From Candidatus Cloacimonetes bacterium HGW-Cloacimonetes-3 (GTDB taxonomy: Bacteria; Cloacimonadota; Cloacimonadia; Cloacimonadales; Cloacimonadaceae): DNA of 64,000 nt. Each line of letters starts with the position of its first letter. Position 1 is the first letter of the stretch. The DNA is taken from assembly GCA_002840645.1 (NCBI GenBank), contig PHBO01000002.1, positions 62,001-126,000 of the forward strand. Direction: 5' to 3'. The translations under genes and the position numbers were made by a program. The notes beneath the pieces are model-generated. The model had not been told where the DNA came from. It searched no databases and worked only from the letters and a program-made list of their open reading frames with translations. Positions 7,395 through 16,106 of the stretch are shown here, in pieces.

Positions 7395-9269
7395 TTACAG
7401 CTCTCGTAAACTTTCGTCGATACCCTTGCGGATTTCGTACCAGTAATCCATGGCAGCACTGTGTTTATCTTCAGAAAAACGGTTTATCCAGTAATCCAGT
7501 GTGTCATCCTGAGTATGCATGATTTCCTTTTGCCTTTTCAAGTACTTCCAGATAAAATCGATATTACGTTCCGATTCCCAGAAAACTGATGCGTTTCGGC
7601 AGTTGATCCTGCGAGAGGTGATGTGTGAGCCAAGTAACAATTCAGCACTCTTGCCAAAGATGGATTCCACGATATCAGGCAGCATTTCTTCTGCCCAGGC
7701 ACGATGGAACCTGCATACCCCCAGGTTATCCAGCATTAACTCTGTTTTCATCCTATCGACGTTAATTTTCCCCAACAAGCGAGGTGGGAGATACTGCTGT
7801 GAATAGTGCATGTAATATCTTCCGGTGGTAGGCATGGGGGAGAGAACTCCCGGCGTCCAATATTGGTTTGGCACCATCCAACCTTTCCGCCCGAAGGAGT
7901 TTATCACGAAGTTGCTTAGCAAATTGCAGCCCTTCTTTCTTCCCAGTCGGCGGGCATATTTCCTTGCGCCTTCACTGATATCTATCTTGCGGTCTTTACC
8001 GATGCAGTTCAACAGGATTTGACAACCAAGTTCGGCATTATGCATAGAATCATCCACAGTGGCGAAGTTTTCCACTTCCCAACGGGGTTTGTCCACCAAA
8101 CCGAGTTCCGCCGGCACTATGCTACCATCAACCAGACACTCGAACATCCAGCTAATCATCCCTCCCGCCGAAATTGCATCAAAACCGAGGCAATCAGCAG
8201 TGCGATTCAGTAACTCGGCAGCACGTTGATCAAATATACCTGCCAATGGTCCCATAGTTTGATATGGCTCATAGTCCTTTTTGAATTTCCCATTGTTTTT
8301 CTTACAAACAGCCACACAGGGTTCGCCACATGTGGCAAACTGCCGAGGAACAATGGTTTCGGTATTAAATTGCTTCAAATAGTGATTCTTGATATGTTTT
8401 TCGTGGAAAGAAAGGCGTTGTTCTTCACTCCAATAAATGCTGCGGTAGTTGAATGCCAAAAATATGCTTGCATTGGAGGCGTAATTCACACCAAAGGTTC
8501 CTCCGGTATCAAAATCGGGATCGAACCTATATTTCTTGGTGGATTCCATATCTTTGGCAATCAGCTTTTGCTGATACCGTGCTTCGAACCATTCGTCCGC
8601 AACCTTTCGATCTCTGAAATCCTCGTCTATGTGTGTGCCACCGTAGATAATGGAGCAAATCCCATGCTGTTGAAACAGTTTTGAACCCATGCCTCCGCGT
8701 CCAGCCCAAGTATCTACATGGCTGAGTTTTCCTGAATTGACAGGAGCTGATACAATTGCCCCAATGTCGCTGTATTCTGCTGCGGGGGCTACCGCCAAAA
8801 TGCGGGGATCATTTTCGTAGCGGCTTTTGTAGTTGTTTAGGGTGTATTGCAGCATAGCATATACTCCGCCTTCCTCTTCCTTCCAGATTGCAGAAGGATG
8901 TACAGACTGAAGCTCAAGCTCTATCTCTTCTCCATGTTTGCGGTTAAGCACCAGAACAGAAGGACGGGGTGCTCTGCCCATAATGCAAAGCATTGAGATG
9001 CCAAGATCGTCAAACACCAATCCTGCTCCCCCCATGGAGGACACATAAAACCCTCCCCAGGCAGGAGAAAAGCCTGTGAAAACTAAACGGTTTGAGCCGG
9101 GGAATATTGAGCCTGCAAACACTCCGACTCCGATGTTTAATGAGTTATATTTACCGGCAAGATGCAAACCCAAATCCACTGGGCCAAAGAATTCTCCCAA
9201 TGGGTAGCGCTTCATCTTGTAAAAGCCAGTTGCTGCATCAACAAAAAGGACTTTAAGTGAGTTCTTCAT
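7395..9269 (-). CDS. Aldehyde:ferredoxin oxidoreductase family protein (tungsten/molybdenum pterin enzyme)
   Basis: A 624-residue cytoplasmic oxidoreductase of the AOR family, which oxidises aldehydes to acids (or the reverse) with ferredoxin as electron carrier. The N-terminal domain has the pterin-contacting segment (FGPVDLGLHLAGKY, FTGFSPAWGGFYVSSMGGAG). Residues ~313-321 carry CGEPCVAVC, three ligands of the [4Fe-4S] cluster, and the fourth Cys is in DNLGVCRFHR (~518). GRGGMG near residue 190 and CLGFDAISAGG near 365 are family-typical. It stands alone, divergent from the lipoprotein gene at 9416, with no adjacent cofactor-synthesis gene. The physiological aldehyde is not predictable; GOR, WOR-type and BamB-like members share the same features. 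Confidence 0.88.
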   Translation of the reverse strand: MKNSLKVLFVDAATGFYKMKRYPLGEFFGPVDLGLHLAGKYNSLNIGVGVFAGSIFPGSNRLVFTGFSPAWGGFYVSSMGGAGLVFDDLGISMLCIMGRAPRPSVLVLNRKHGEEIELELQSVHPSAIWKEEEGGVYAMLQYTLNNYKSRYENDPRILAVAPAAEYSDIGAIVSAPVNSGKLSHVDTWAGRGGMGSKLFQQHGICSIIYGGTHIDEDFRDRKVADEWFEARYQQKLIAKDMESTKKYRFDPDFDTGGTFGVNYASNASIFLAFNYRSIYWSEEQRLSFHEKHIKNHYLKQFNTETIVPRQFATCGEPCVAVCKKNNGKFKKDYEPYQTMGPLAGIFDQRAAELLNRTADCLGFDAISAGGMISWMFECLVDGSIVPAELGLVDKPRWEVENFATVDDSMHNAELGCQILLNCIGKDRKIDISEGARKYARRLGRKKGCNLLSNFVINSFGRKGWMVPNQYWTPGVLSPMPTTGRYYMHYSQQYLPPRLLGKINVDRMKTELMLDNLGVCRFHRAWAEEMLPDIVESIFGKSAELLLGSHITSRRINCRNASVFWESERNIDFIWKYLKRQKEIMHTQDDTLDYWINRFSEDKHSAAMDYWYEIRKGIDESLREL

Positions 9270-9415
9270 ATCCTACCTCGCTTGCCACAGATTGCACACA
9301 TACAATTCTTGTCAAGCTCCGGCTGGACACTGTTGGATTGAATCAGTATAAACTTCTTGACTGTAATACCTAATCGAATGAGGCTGTTTTACCGAAAGAA
9401 AACAAGGAGTACATA

Positions 9416-9697
9416 ATGTACAAATTGATGATTATCTGTTGCTTGGTTATCCTGTTGCTATTGAGTGCCTGTGCACCCGGTTTGAATGACCGCAGCCCGG
9501 AAAGACCTGCGGGCTTTTTCTGGGGTATTTGGCATGGTTGGATTGCACCAGTCTCTCTAATCCTGTCTCTGTTTGTTTCGGAAGTATCCATATATGAAGT
9601 CAACAATACAGGATTCTGGTACGATTTAGGCTTTTATCTTGCAGTGGTGGGTGGATTTGGAAGCCTTGCCTATAGCAGACGCAAGAAAAAGAGTTAG
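9416..9697 (+). CDS. Small membrane lipoprotein, conserved but uncharacterised
   Basis: A 93-residue protein with a lipoprotein-type signal (CCLVILLLLSAC, predicted lipidated Cys at residue ~19). It is followed by FFWGIWHGWIAPVSLILSLF and a second hydrophobic segment (WYDLGFYLAVVGGFGSLAY), and ends in a basic tail RRKKKS. Small proteins with the same GxWHGxIAPxSxIxSLF wording recur in many bacteria, but I know of no function. Topology is probably two membrane helices. A ribosome site AAGGAG lies about 6 bases before ATG 9416. Its stop codon is in frame with, and only three bases before, the first plausible codon of the EamA transporter, suggesting translational coupling. Confidence 0.75.
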   Translation: MYKLMIICCLVILLLLSACAPGLNDRSPERPAGFFWGIWHGWIAPVSLILSLFVSEVSIYEVNNTGFWYDLGFYLAVVGGFGSLAYSRRKKKS

Positions 9698-9700
9698 ACT

Positions 9701-10558
9701 CTGCCAAACATACTGCTAATTATCACAGCTGCCATCTGGGGCTTTGCCTTTGTGGCACAGCGCTTGGGTATGGAAAGCCTGGATCCCTTTACCTATAATG
9801 CGATCCGCTTTGCCTTGGGAACTCTGTTTGTTTGGGTGTTCTTCGTCCAAAAGAAAAAGCAAGGCAGGTCTATACCCTGGCTGATGGGGACAGTGCTATT
9901 TATTGCAGCAAGCCTGCAACAGGTAGGAATGATGTTTACCAGTGCCGGATCAGCTGGGTTTATTACAGGACTGTATGTGGTGATGGTGCCAATGTTGGGC
10001 TTGTTCAGAAAGCAGAAGCTGCATTTTCAGATAGTTTTAGCTGTTATATTGGCGGTGATGGGGATGTTTTTTATCAATCGACCGGGATCACTTACCGTAT
10101 CTCTTGGTAATCTGTTAGTGCTTATTAGTGCAGCCTTTTTTGCCTGGCATGTGCAATTGGTGGATTATTATACCAAGAAGATTGAAACGGGCTATCTCGC
10201 CTTTTCGCAGTTTGCTATTTGTGCACTGTATAGTTTGGCTGGGGCATTGATATGGAGCTTGGTAAAAGATCCCGGCTATCTTGTTTCAGCTAAGTTTGGT
10301 GTGGATGTGTGGCATGCTGCTTTACCGCTGTTGTACGGGGGACTGTTTAGTGTGGGAATTGCCTACACTTTGCAGATAAAGGCACAAAAGAAGGCGGAAC
10401 CCGGAAAAGCGGCGGTGATTATGTGTTTGGAAGGGGTATTTGCCCTTTTTGGAGGGTGGATGATACTGGGAGAGGAAATAGGTTTACGAACCATAATAGG
10501 GGCTTCCTTAATGCTATTTGCGATGTTGCTGAGTGTGCTTCCCCAACTTTTTGATTGA
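9701..10558 (+). CDS. EamA-type drug/metabolite transporter
   Basis: An inner-membrane DMT-superfamily permease of about ten helices made of two EamA repeats (~285 residues). Homologous sequence of the first helix (LLIITAAIWGFAFVAQRLGM) begins well before the first ATG/GTG/TTG start, which is GTG 9752 and would cut that helix in half. In the same frame, TAG at 9695-9697 ends the lipoprotein gene, so translation must begin between 9698 and 9752. CTG 9701 is my choice, giving MPNILLIITAAIWG. Other landmarks: FTYNAIRFALG, SAGSAGFITGLYVVMVP in repeat 1, and AAVIMCLEGVFALFGGW in repeat 2. The substrate is unknown. The end is firm; the start is inferred from homology. Confidence 0.85.
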   Translation: MPNILLIITAAIWGFAFVAQRLGMESLDPFTYNAIRFALGTLFVWVFFVQKKKQGRSIPWLMGTVLFIAASLQQVGMMFTSAGSAGFITGLYVVMVPMLGLFRKQKLHFQIVLAVILAVMGMFFINRPGSLTVSLGNLLVLISAAFFAWHVQLVDYYTKKIETGYLAFSQFAICALYSLAGALIWSLVKDPGYLVSAKFGVDVWHAALPLLYGGLFSVGIAYTLQIKAQKKAEPGKAAVIMCLEGVFALFGGWMILGEEIGLRTIIGASLMLFAMLLSVLPQLFD

Positions 10559-10626
10559 CAAGAAAAGCTCTGCATATTTTTAGTTCCCTCTAAGTTAGCT
10601 GAATAGCTTCATAAAGGATAAATACA

Positions 10627-10986
10627 ATGGTTTTATACACTGTAGCTTTGATTGTGCATGCGATAATATGCGTTGCCCTGGTACTCGTGATTTTAGCCCA
10701 AACCTCCAAAGGTGGTTTAGATGCCAACCTCGGTGGGGCTGCAATGAATGTTTTCGGTGGAAGTGGTGCTTCCTCTTTCCTGAAGAAATGGACTCAAATC
10801 CTTGCCCTAATCTTTGTTGCTTCTTGCCTGATGTTAGCCTTCCTGGTGAAGGATATTCGCAGTGGAGCAAATGGTGATGTTGCAGAACGTCAAAAGAAGA
10901 TTAATGAAACCGAACAAAAGGCACCGGCAAAAGCTCCGGCAGCCGCACCAGTAGCCACACCGGCAGAAACTCCGGTAACTAAGTAA
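10627..10986 (+). CDS. secG: Protein-export translocase subunit SecG
   Basis: SecG, the small non-essential partner of the SecYEG channel. The 119 residues contain the first helix (TVALIVHAIICVALVLVILA), the diagnostic QTSKGGLDANLGGAA loop, NVFGGSGASSFLKKWTQ, and the second helix (ILALIFVASCLMLAFLV). A 35-residue Ala/Pro/Thr-rich tail (APAKAPAAAPVATPAETP) follows and is presumably unstructured; such tails are common in Bacteroidetes-like SecG. It is followed 12 bases later by a tRNA-Leu gene, a linkage seen in many bacteria. The ribosome site is AAAGGA before ATG 10627. Confidence 0.95.
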   Translation: MVLYTVALIVHAIICVALVLVILAQTSKGGLDANLGGAAMNVFGGSGASSFLKKWTQILALIFVASCLMLAFLVKDIRSGANGDVAERQKKINETEQKAPAKAPAAAPVATPAETPVTK

Positions 10987-10998
10987 TGATCTCATCGC

Positions 10999-11086
10999 GC
11001 AGAAGTGGTGGAATTGGCAGACACGCAAGACTAAGGATCTTGTGCCTGTAACGGGTGTGCGGGTTCGAGTCCCGCCTTCTGTACCA
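10999..11086 (+). tRNA. tRNA-Leu, anticodon AAG
   Basis: A class II tRNA of 88 nt including an encoded CCA. Acceptor GCAGAAG / CTTCTGT (G1-T72 wobble), discriminator A. Anticodon stem CAAGA / TCTTG around loop CTAAGGA, giving anticodon AAG at positions 34-36. Variable arm CCTG-TAA-CGGG, T-arm GCGGG-TTCGAGT-CCCGC. The long variable arm and D-loop AATTGGCAGACAC are typical of tRNA-Leu. An A34 Leu tRNA is uncommon in bacteria. Confidence 0.95.
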
Positions 11087-11096
11087 GTATATAATG

Positions 11097-11122
11097 CGCT
11101 CCCGAATGGGAGCGTTTTCTTT
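11097..11122 (+). terminator. Rho-independent terminator after tRNA-Leu
   Basis: Perfect 7-bp stem CGCTCCC / GGGAGCG with loop GAAT, followed directly by TTTTCTTT. It ends the secG / tRNA-Leu transcript. Confidence 0.9.
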
Positions 11123-11232
11123 GTTACAAACAAATGGCTGTCTCAGCATGATTACTTACCCGTTGTATCGTGTAAAAAAGGCTGTTTACTTGTTCAGGCA
11201 GTAGCCTGTAATCCGATAGAATAGGAATTGAA

Positions 11233-13023
11233 GTGAAATCATTTGCCTTTGTTTTTAGCTTTGCCAAGGGGCTTAAGCTTCGATACACTGCAGCAATAGT
11301 GTTTATAATCCTGGCTGCATCATTCAGCTTTTTAAACCCTTTGCTTATCCGATTTTGTATTGATACTGTATTGGGCGGGAAAGCAGCGGACATGCCCTTC
11401 AACCTGCCTGTACCTTCTTTGTCCACGATTGGCTTCCTTCGCAATAACCTCTGGCTGGCAGGCTTGGCTATTGTAGTAGTAAGTATATTTGCTCATGGCT
11501 TCACCTATATGCGTAGTCGCTTCAGTGCACAGGTAGCGGAAGAATTTGCCCGCAGGCTACGAAACAAGCTGTATGATCATATCCAAAAGCTACCCTATGC
11601 TTGGCATAGCAAGGTTCAGACGGGTGACATTATTCAGCGTTGTACTTCCGACGTGGATACTGTGAGGCGATTTGTTGCCCTGCAATTTGTGCAGCTGGGA
11701 CGTAGTATCTTTATGGTGCTGCTGATACTGCCGATAATGCTTACCATGAATGCAAAGATGACTTTCTACTCTACTCTTGTGGTGCCTATTGTTTTTGTAT
11801 ATGCTTATGTGTTTTTTAAGCAGGTACGTCGTAGGTTTAAAGCTCAAGACGAAGCAGAGGGATATCTTACTACAACTCTGGAAGAGTCCATTTCCGGTAT
11901 ACGCATTGTGAAGGCGTTTGCCCGCGAAGAATTTGAGATTAACCGCTTTGAGAAAGCAGCTTTGGATTACCGGAACAAGTGTAGAGGATTGGTAACACTT
12001 ATGGCATGGTACTGGGCTTCATCAGATGCACTGTGCATGCTGCAAATAGCCTTGGTGCTTATCTTTGGGATTCGATTTACTATAAATGGAGATATCACGC
12101 TTGGCACGTTACTGGCGTTTAGTTCCTATATTGGAATGCTGATCTGGCCTGTGCGAGAAATGGGACGTATCTTAACAGATATGGGCAGAGCACAAGTCTC
12201 CATTGGCAGGTTACAAGAGATATTGGATACACCTGTAGAAAGCTTTGACGGCATTGCTCATGATAACTCTCACCGTATCAAGGGTGAGATAGAGTTCAGA
12301 GAGCTAAGTTTTTCCTACGAAGGTGGTTCAGACATACTAAAGGACATAAATCTGAAAATAGCTTCCGGTGAAACTATCGTTATACTGGGTGCTACAGGTT
12401 CTGGTAAATCCACGCTAACAAACCTGATACCACGGCTCTTCGATTACAGCCAAGGACAAATACTGATCGATGGAATAGACCTGAACAGCTATGATCGTCA
12501 GTACTTGCGAAAGCAGATTGGGATTGTGCTGCAGGAACCATTTCTCTATGCACGCTCTTTGCAGGAAAATATCGGGATTGCCCTGCAAAATGTTGATGTG
12601 GTTAAGGTACAAAAAGCAGCTGCTGAATCTGCACTCGAAGAAACGATTAGCGAGTTTGAGCATGGTTATGAAACCGTTATCGGAGAACGTGGAATAACAC
12701 TGTCTGGAGGGCAGAGGCAGCGTTGCGCAATTGCCCGTGCACTTGTCCTTAACGCCCCTATCATAATTTTGGACGACGCTTTATCTGCAGTGGATACAGA
12801 AACCGAAGAGACCATATTAAACAACCTTAAACGCAGAAAAGGGCGAGCCACCACGATAATTATTACTCATCGCTTATCAAGCGTTACTCTCGCAGACAGG
12901 ATTGTGGTTCTGGAGCATGGCAGGATTGCTCAGATAGGAAAACATGAAGATTTAATCAATGTTCCCGGAGTGTACCAGCGCATCTGGAGCATTCAACATA
13001 AGTTAGAAGAAGAAGCAGGATAA
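11233..13023 (+). CDS. ABC exporter half-transporter, subunit 1 (Walker-B Asp variant)
   Basis: A 596-residue type IV ABC exporter with six membrane helices (residues ~15-310) and a C-terminal nucleotide-binding domain. Walker A ILGATGSGKST is near residue 385 and the canonical signature LSGGQRQR near 490. In Walker B, ILDDALSAVD (~512), the catalytic Glu is Asp. It begins at GTG 11233 after AGGAAT. The next gene starts 1 base after its stop and encodes the partner. Together they match the heterodimeric exporters with one degenerate ATP site, such as BmrCD, LmrCD and TM287/288, which export lipids, peptides or drugs. The substrate is unknown. Confidence 0.92.
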   Translation: MKSFAFVFSFAKGLKLRYTAAIVFIILAASFSFLNPLLIRFCIDTVLGGKAADMPFNLPVPSLSTIGFLRNNLWLAGLAIVVVSIFAHGFTYMRSRFSAQVAEEFARRLRNKLYDHIQKLPYAWHSKVQTGDIIQRCTSDVDTVRRFVALQFVQLGRSIFMVLLILPIMLTMNAKMTFYSTLVVPIVFVYAYVFFKQVRRRFKAQDEAEGYLTTTLEESISGIRIVKAFAREEFEINRFEKAALDYRNKCRGLVTLMAWYWASSDALCMLQIALVLIFGIRFTINGDITLGTLLAFSSYIGMLIWPVREMGRILTDMGRAQVSIGRLQEILDTPVESFDGIAHDNSHRIKGEIEFRELSFSYEGGSDILKDINLKIASGETIVILGATGSGKSTLTNLIPRLFDYSQGQILIDGIDLNSYDRQYLRKQIGIVLQEPFLYARSLQENIGIALQNVDVVKVQKAAAESALEETISEFEHGYETVIGERGITLSGGQRQRCAIARALVLNAPIIILDDALSAVDTETEETILNNLKRRKGRATTIIITHRLSSVTLADRIVVLEHGRIAQIGKHEDLINVPGVYQRIWSIQHKLEEEAG

Positions 13024-13024
13024 A

Positions 13025-14833
13025 ATGAATCAGCAATATCAGGAAAAAGAGTTTACCAAAAATCTTGATCCTAAGCTTTGGCTTGCCGTACTGAAGCAAG
13101 CCATGCCCTATAAGCATACCATGCTTTGGATAGCGGGATTGATGACCTTTATGGCAGGATTGGATTCCATTCTGCCTCTGTTTACCAAGTATGCAATAGA
13201 CAACATGATTATTCCCAAGAGTTTCGATGGCATACTATTGTTCAGCCTGCTATATGTTGGTGTGGTGATAGTGGGCTTCTTTACGGTCGCAGTATTCATC
13301 CATCTCACAGGGATTGTGGAAACAGGCATGAATTATGACCTGCGCAAGAGGTGTTTTGCCAAGCTGCAATCTATGCATCTGGCATATTATGACCGCACTC
13401 CCACCGGCTGGATTGTCGCAAGGCTGAACTCGGACATATCCCGTTTGGGAGATATTGTTGCCTGGGGGATTGTAGATTTAGCCTGGGGTTTTGCTTACAT
13501 TGTGATTGTAAGCATTATAGTGTTTACCCTTAGCTGGAAGCTTGCCCTCATCTTTTTGTTTCTGTTACCGTTCATCGGTTATTTTAGCATCAAGTTTCAG
13601 AAGAAGCTGTTGGTTGCATATCGCATGGTCCGGAAGCTAAATTCCCGCATTACCCACAGTTTTGGAGAGGGGATTCACGGTGCGAAAACCACAAAAACAC
13701 TTGTAAGGGAAGAAGCTAATCTGAACGAGTTTACAGGCCTGAACCGCGAGATGTACTCCAGTTCTGTGAAGGCAGCGGTTGCTTCCGCTTTGTTTATGCC
13801 CCTGATTCTGATGGTTTCTTCATTGGGAGTTGGCTTGGTGCTGTGGTTAGGCGGCGTGGCTACTATAAATCAGAGTATAACGTATGGTGCCTTGGTAGCC
13901 TTTATTAGCTATACAATGCAGCTTTTTGAGCCTATATCCAACGTTGCCCGACTCTTTGCCGAGATGCAGAATGGACAAGCAGCTGCAGAGAGGGTGTTTT
14001 CTTTGCTGGAATTAGAGCCTGAGATTGTTAGCAGTGTTCCCTGGGACGAATCATGGAGCAAAAGAACTATGCAAGGCGATATCCAGCTACAAAACATCAG
14101 TTTTGCCTACAAGGAAGGACAAGCTGTGTTTACGGACTTCGATCTTCACATCCGGTCAGGCGAAAGCGTAGCTCTGGTGGGGGAGACGGGAACGGGTAAA
14201 ACCACACTTGTAAACCTTATCTGCCGTTTCTATGAGCCTCAAACCGGTAGTATTAAGATAGATGGCTACGATTTGCGTGAAATCCCCCTGAAATGGATTC
14301 ATTCGCAACTTGGCTATGTGCAGCAGGTTCCCCACCTGTTTCAGGGAAGCATACTGGAGAATATACGTTATGGTAAGCTGGATGCTTCGGATGCAGAAGT
14401 TATCCGGGCTGCGCAGCTGATGAATGCTGATAGCTTTATTCGGGAGCTACCGGGTGACTACAGTTATCAGGTAGGTGAATCCGGGAACTTACTCTCCACA
14501 GGGCAGAAACAGCTTCTTGCCTTTGCACGGGTTGTACTTGCAAATCCCAGGTTGCTGATACTGGATGAGGCTACTGCTTCCATAGATACTGAAACAGAAA
14601 GTTTGGTGCAGATTGCTATGAACAAAGTGCTTCAGGACAGAACCGGTATTGTGGTGGCGCACCGTCTGTCCACAATTCGCAATGTGGATAGAATTCTCAT
14701 GATGTACAAAGGCAGGATTATCGAAAGTGGCAGCCACACAGAGCTTATGCACCTTAAGGGACGCTACTACAAACTCTATATGAATCAGTTCATGCAGGAA
14801 ACTGCGGATGCAGAGCTTGCCAGGGAAGCATAA
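13025..14833 (+). CDS. ABC exporter half-transporter, subunit 2 (degenerate signature)
   Basis: The 602-residue partner of the preceding ABC subunit. It has six membrane helices (residues ~30-325), Walker A VGETGTGKTT (~385), a degenerate signature LLSTGQKQ (~490), and a full Walker B with catalytic Glu, ILDEATASID (~515). Paired with subunit 1 this gives one normal site (this subunit's Walker A/B with the LSGGQ of subunit 1). The second site is impaired (Asp in Walker B of subunit 1 with LSTGQ here), the signature pattern of heterodimeric exporters. It is translationally coupled to subunit 1 and followed after 82 bases by kbl. Confidence 0.92.
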   Translation: MNQQYQEKEFTKNLDPKLWLAVLKQAMPYKHTMLWIAGLMTFMAGLDSILPLFTKYAIDNMIIPKSFDGILLFSLLYVGVVIVGFFTVAVFIHLTGIVETGMNYDLRKRCFAKLQSMHLAYYDRTPTGWIVARLNSDISRLGDIVAWGIVDLAWGFAYIVIVSIIVFTLSWKLALIFLFLLPFIGYFSIKFQKKLLVAYRMVRKLNSRITHSFGEGIHGAKTTKTLVREEANLNEFTGLNREMYSSSVKAAVASALFMPLILMVSSLGVGLVLWLGGVATINQSITYGALVAFISYTMQLFEPISNVARLFAEMQNGQAAAERVFSLLELEPEIVSSVPWDESWSKRTMQGDIQLQNISFAYKEGQAVFTDFDLHIRSGESVALVGETGTGKTTLVNLICRFYEPQTGSIKIDGYDLREIPLKWIHSQLGYVQQVPHLFQGSILENIRYGKLDASDAEVIRAAQLMNADSFIRELPGDYSYQVGESGNLLSTGQKQLLAFARVVLANPRLLILDEATASIDTETESLVQIAMNKVLQDRTGIVVAHRLSTIRNVDRILMMYKGRIIESGSHTELMHLKGRYYKLYMNQFMQETADAELAREA

Positions 14834-14915
14834 ACGCAGCACTTTTGCAGTTGACAGAAAGAAGGCACCCTAAAACAATGGATGCAATAAAGACGATACT
14901 TTCAAAGGGGAACTA

Positions 14916-16106
14916 ATGGCTTACGGTAAGCTGAAAACCGACTTACAACACCTAATATCAGAGCTAAAAACACATGGTCAATACAAGCATGAGCGCATTC
15001 TGACCACACCCCAAAGTGCCAGAATTGGTGTTAAAGACGGAGAGAGTGCCTTAAACTTCTGTGCCAATAATTATCTTGGAATAAGCAACAATCCTGAAGT
15101 TATCAAAGCTGCAAAGAATGCAATGGATAAATGGGGCTATGGCTGCGCTTCCGTGCGTTTTATCTGCGGCACACAGGAAATCCATACGCAGCTTGAGGAA
15201 GCGGTGTCTGAATTTTTAGGGATGGAAGATACCATCCTGTATGCTGCTTGCTTTGATGCTAATGGCGGAGTGTTTGAGCCTCTTTTGGACGAAGATTGCG
15301 CTCTCATTTCTGATGAGCTGAATCATGCTTCCATTATCGATGGAATACGTCTTTGCAAAGCCAAACGCTATCGTTACAAGCACGGAAACATGGCAGAGCT
15401 GGAAGCTGCATTAAGGGATTCACAAAGTAATAAATACCGCCTGATTTGCACCGATGGTGTTTTCTCTATGGATGGAGACATGGCAAAGCTGCCGGAAATC
15501 TGCGATCTTGCTGATAGATATGAAGCACTGGTCTTGGTAGATGATTCCCATGCTACCGGCTATATTGGTAAAACAGGACGTGGGACTCCCGAGCATTTTG
15601 GCGTTACAGAGCGCATAGATATTATCACAACTACTTTCGGTAAAGCCTTGGGTGGTGGTAATGGCGGTTGCACTTCCGGACGCAAGGAGATCATCGAGCT
15701 GCTGCGTCAGAAAAGCCGACCCTATCTGTTTTCCAACACATTAGCTCCGGCGATTGTTGGTGCTACTTTAAAAGTTATCGAGATGCTTTCGGACTCTTGT
15801 GAGCTAAGAGATAAGGTGTGGGAGAACGCAGTGTACTTCCGCAAGGCAATGATTGCTGCCGGCTTTGACATTGTAGAAGGCAACACCGCTATCGTTCCTG
15901 TTATGCTTCACGATAAACCCCATGCCCTGAAAATGGCTGACATGCTGCTGAAAGAAGGCGTGTACGTGATCGGTTTCGTGTATCCGATAGTGCCCAAAGG
16001 TAAAGCCCGCATCAGGGTTCAGATATCCGCTGCCCATAGCAGGGAAGATCTGGATTTTACTATTGAAGCTTTCACAAGAATTGGCAAAGAGCTAAATCTG
16101 ATCTGA
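14916..16106 (+). CDS. kbl: 2-amino-3-ketobutyrate CoA ligase (glycine C-acetyltransferase)
   Basis: A PLP enzyme of the alpha-oxoamine synthase family, 396 residues, cleaving 2-amino-3-oxobutyrate with CoA to glycine + acetyl-CoA in threonine degradation. KBL-type wording runs throughout: NFCANNYLGISNNP (47-60), GYGCASVRFICGTQ, LNHASIIDGIRLCKAKR, VDDSHATGYIGKTGRGT, Schiff-base Lys243 in TTTFGKALGGGNGG and RPYLFSNTLAP. No threonine 3-dehydrogenase gene lies nearby. The stop codon overlaps the rsmI start (TGATG). A ribosome site AAAGGGG precedes ATG 14916. The second oxoamine synthase at 2573-3751 has different motifs and a different role. Confidence 0.93.
   Translation: MAYGKLKTDLQHLISELKTHGQYKHERILTTPQSARIGVKDGESALNFCANNYLGISNNPEVIKAAKNAMDKWGYGCASVRFICGTQEIHTQLEEAVSEFLGMEDTILYAACFDANGGVFEPLLDEDCALISDELNHASIIDGIRLCKAKRYRYKHGNMAELEAALRDSQSNKYRLICTDGVFSMDGDMAKLPEICDLADRYEALVLVDDSHATGYIGKTGRGTPEHFGVTERIDIITTTFGKALGGGNGGCTSGRKEIIELLRQKSRPYLFSNTLAPAIVGATLKVIEMLSDSCELRDKVWENAVYFRKAMIAAGFDIVEGNTAIVPVMLHDKPHALKMADMLLKEGVYVIGFVYPIVPKGKARIRVQISAAHSREDLDFTIEAFTRIGKELNLI

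Noticed and set aside
14916-16106. Second serine palmitoyltransferase
   Set aside because: The motifs (SHATGYIGKTGRGT, RPYLFSNTLAP) are those of KBL, not SPT.
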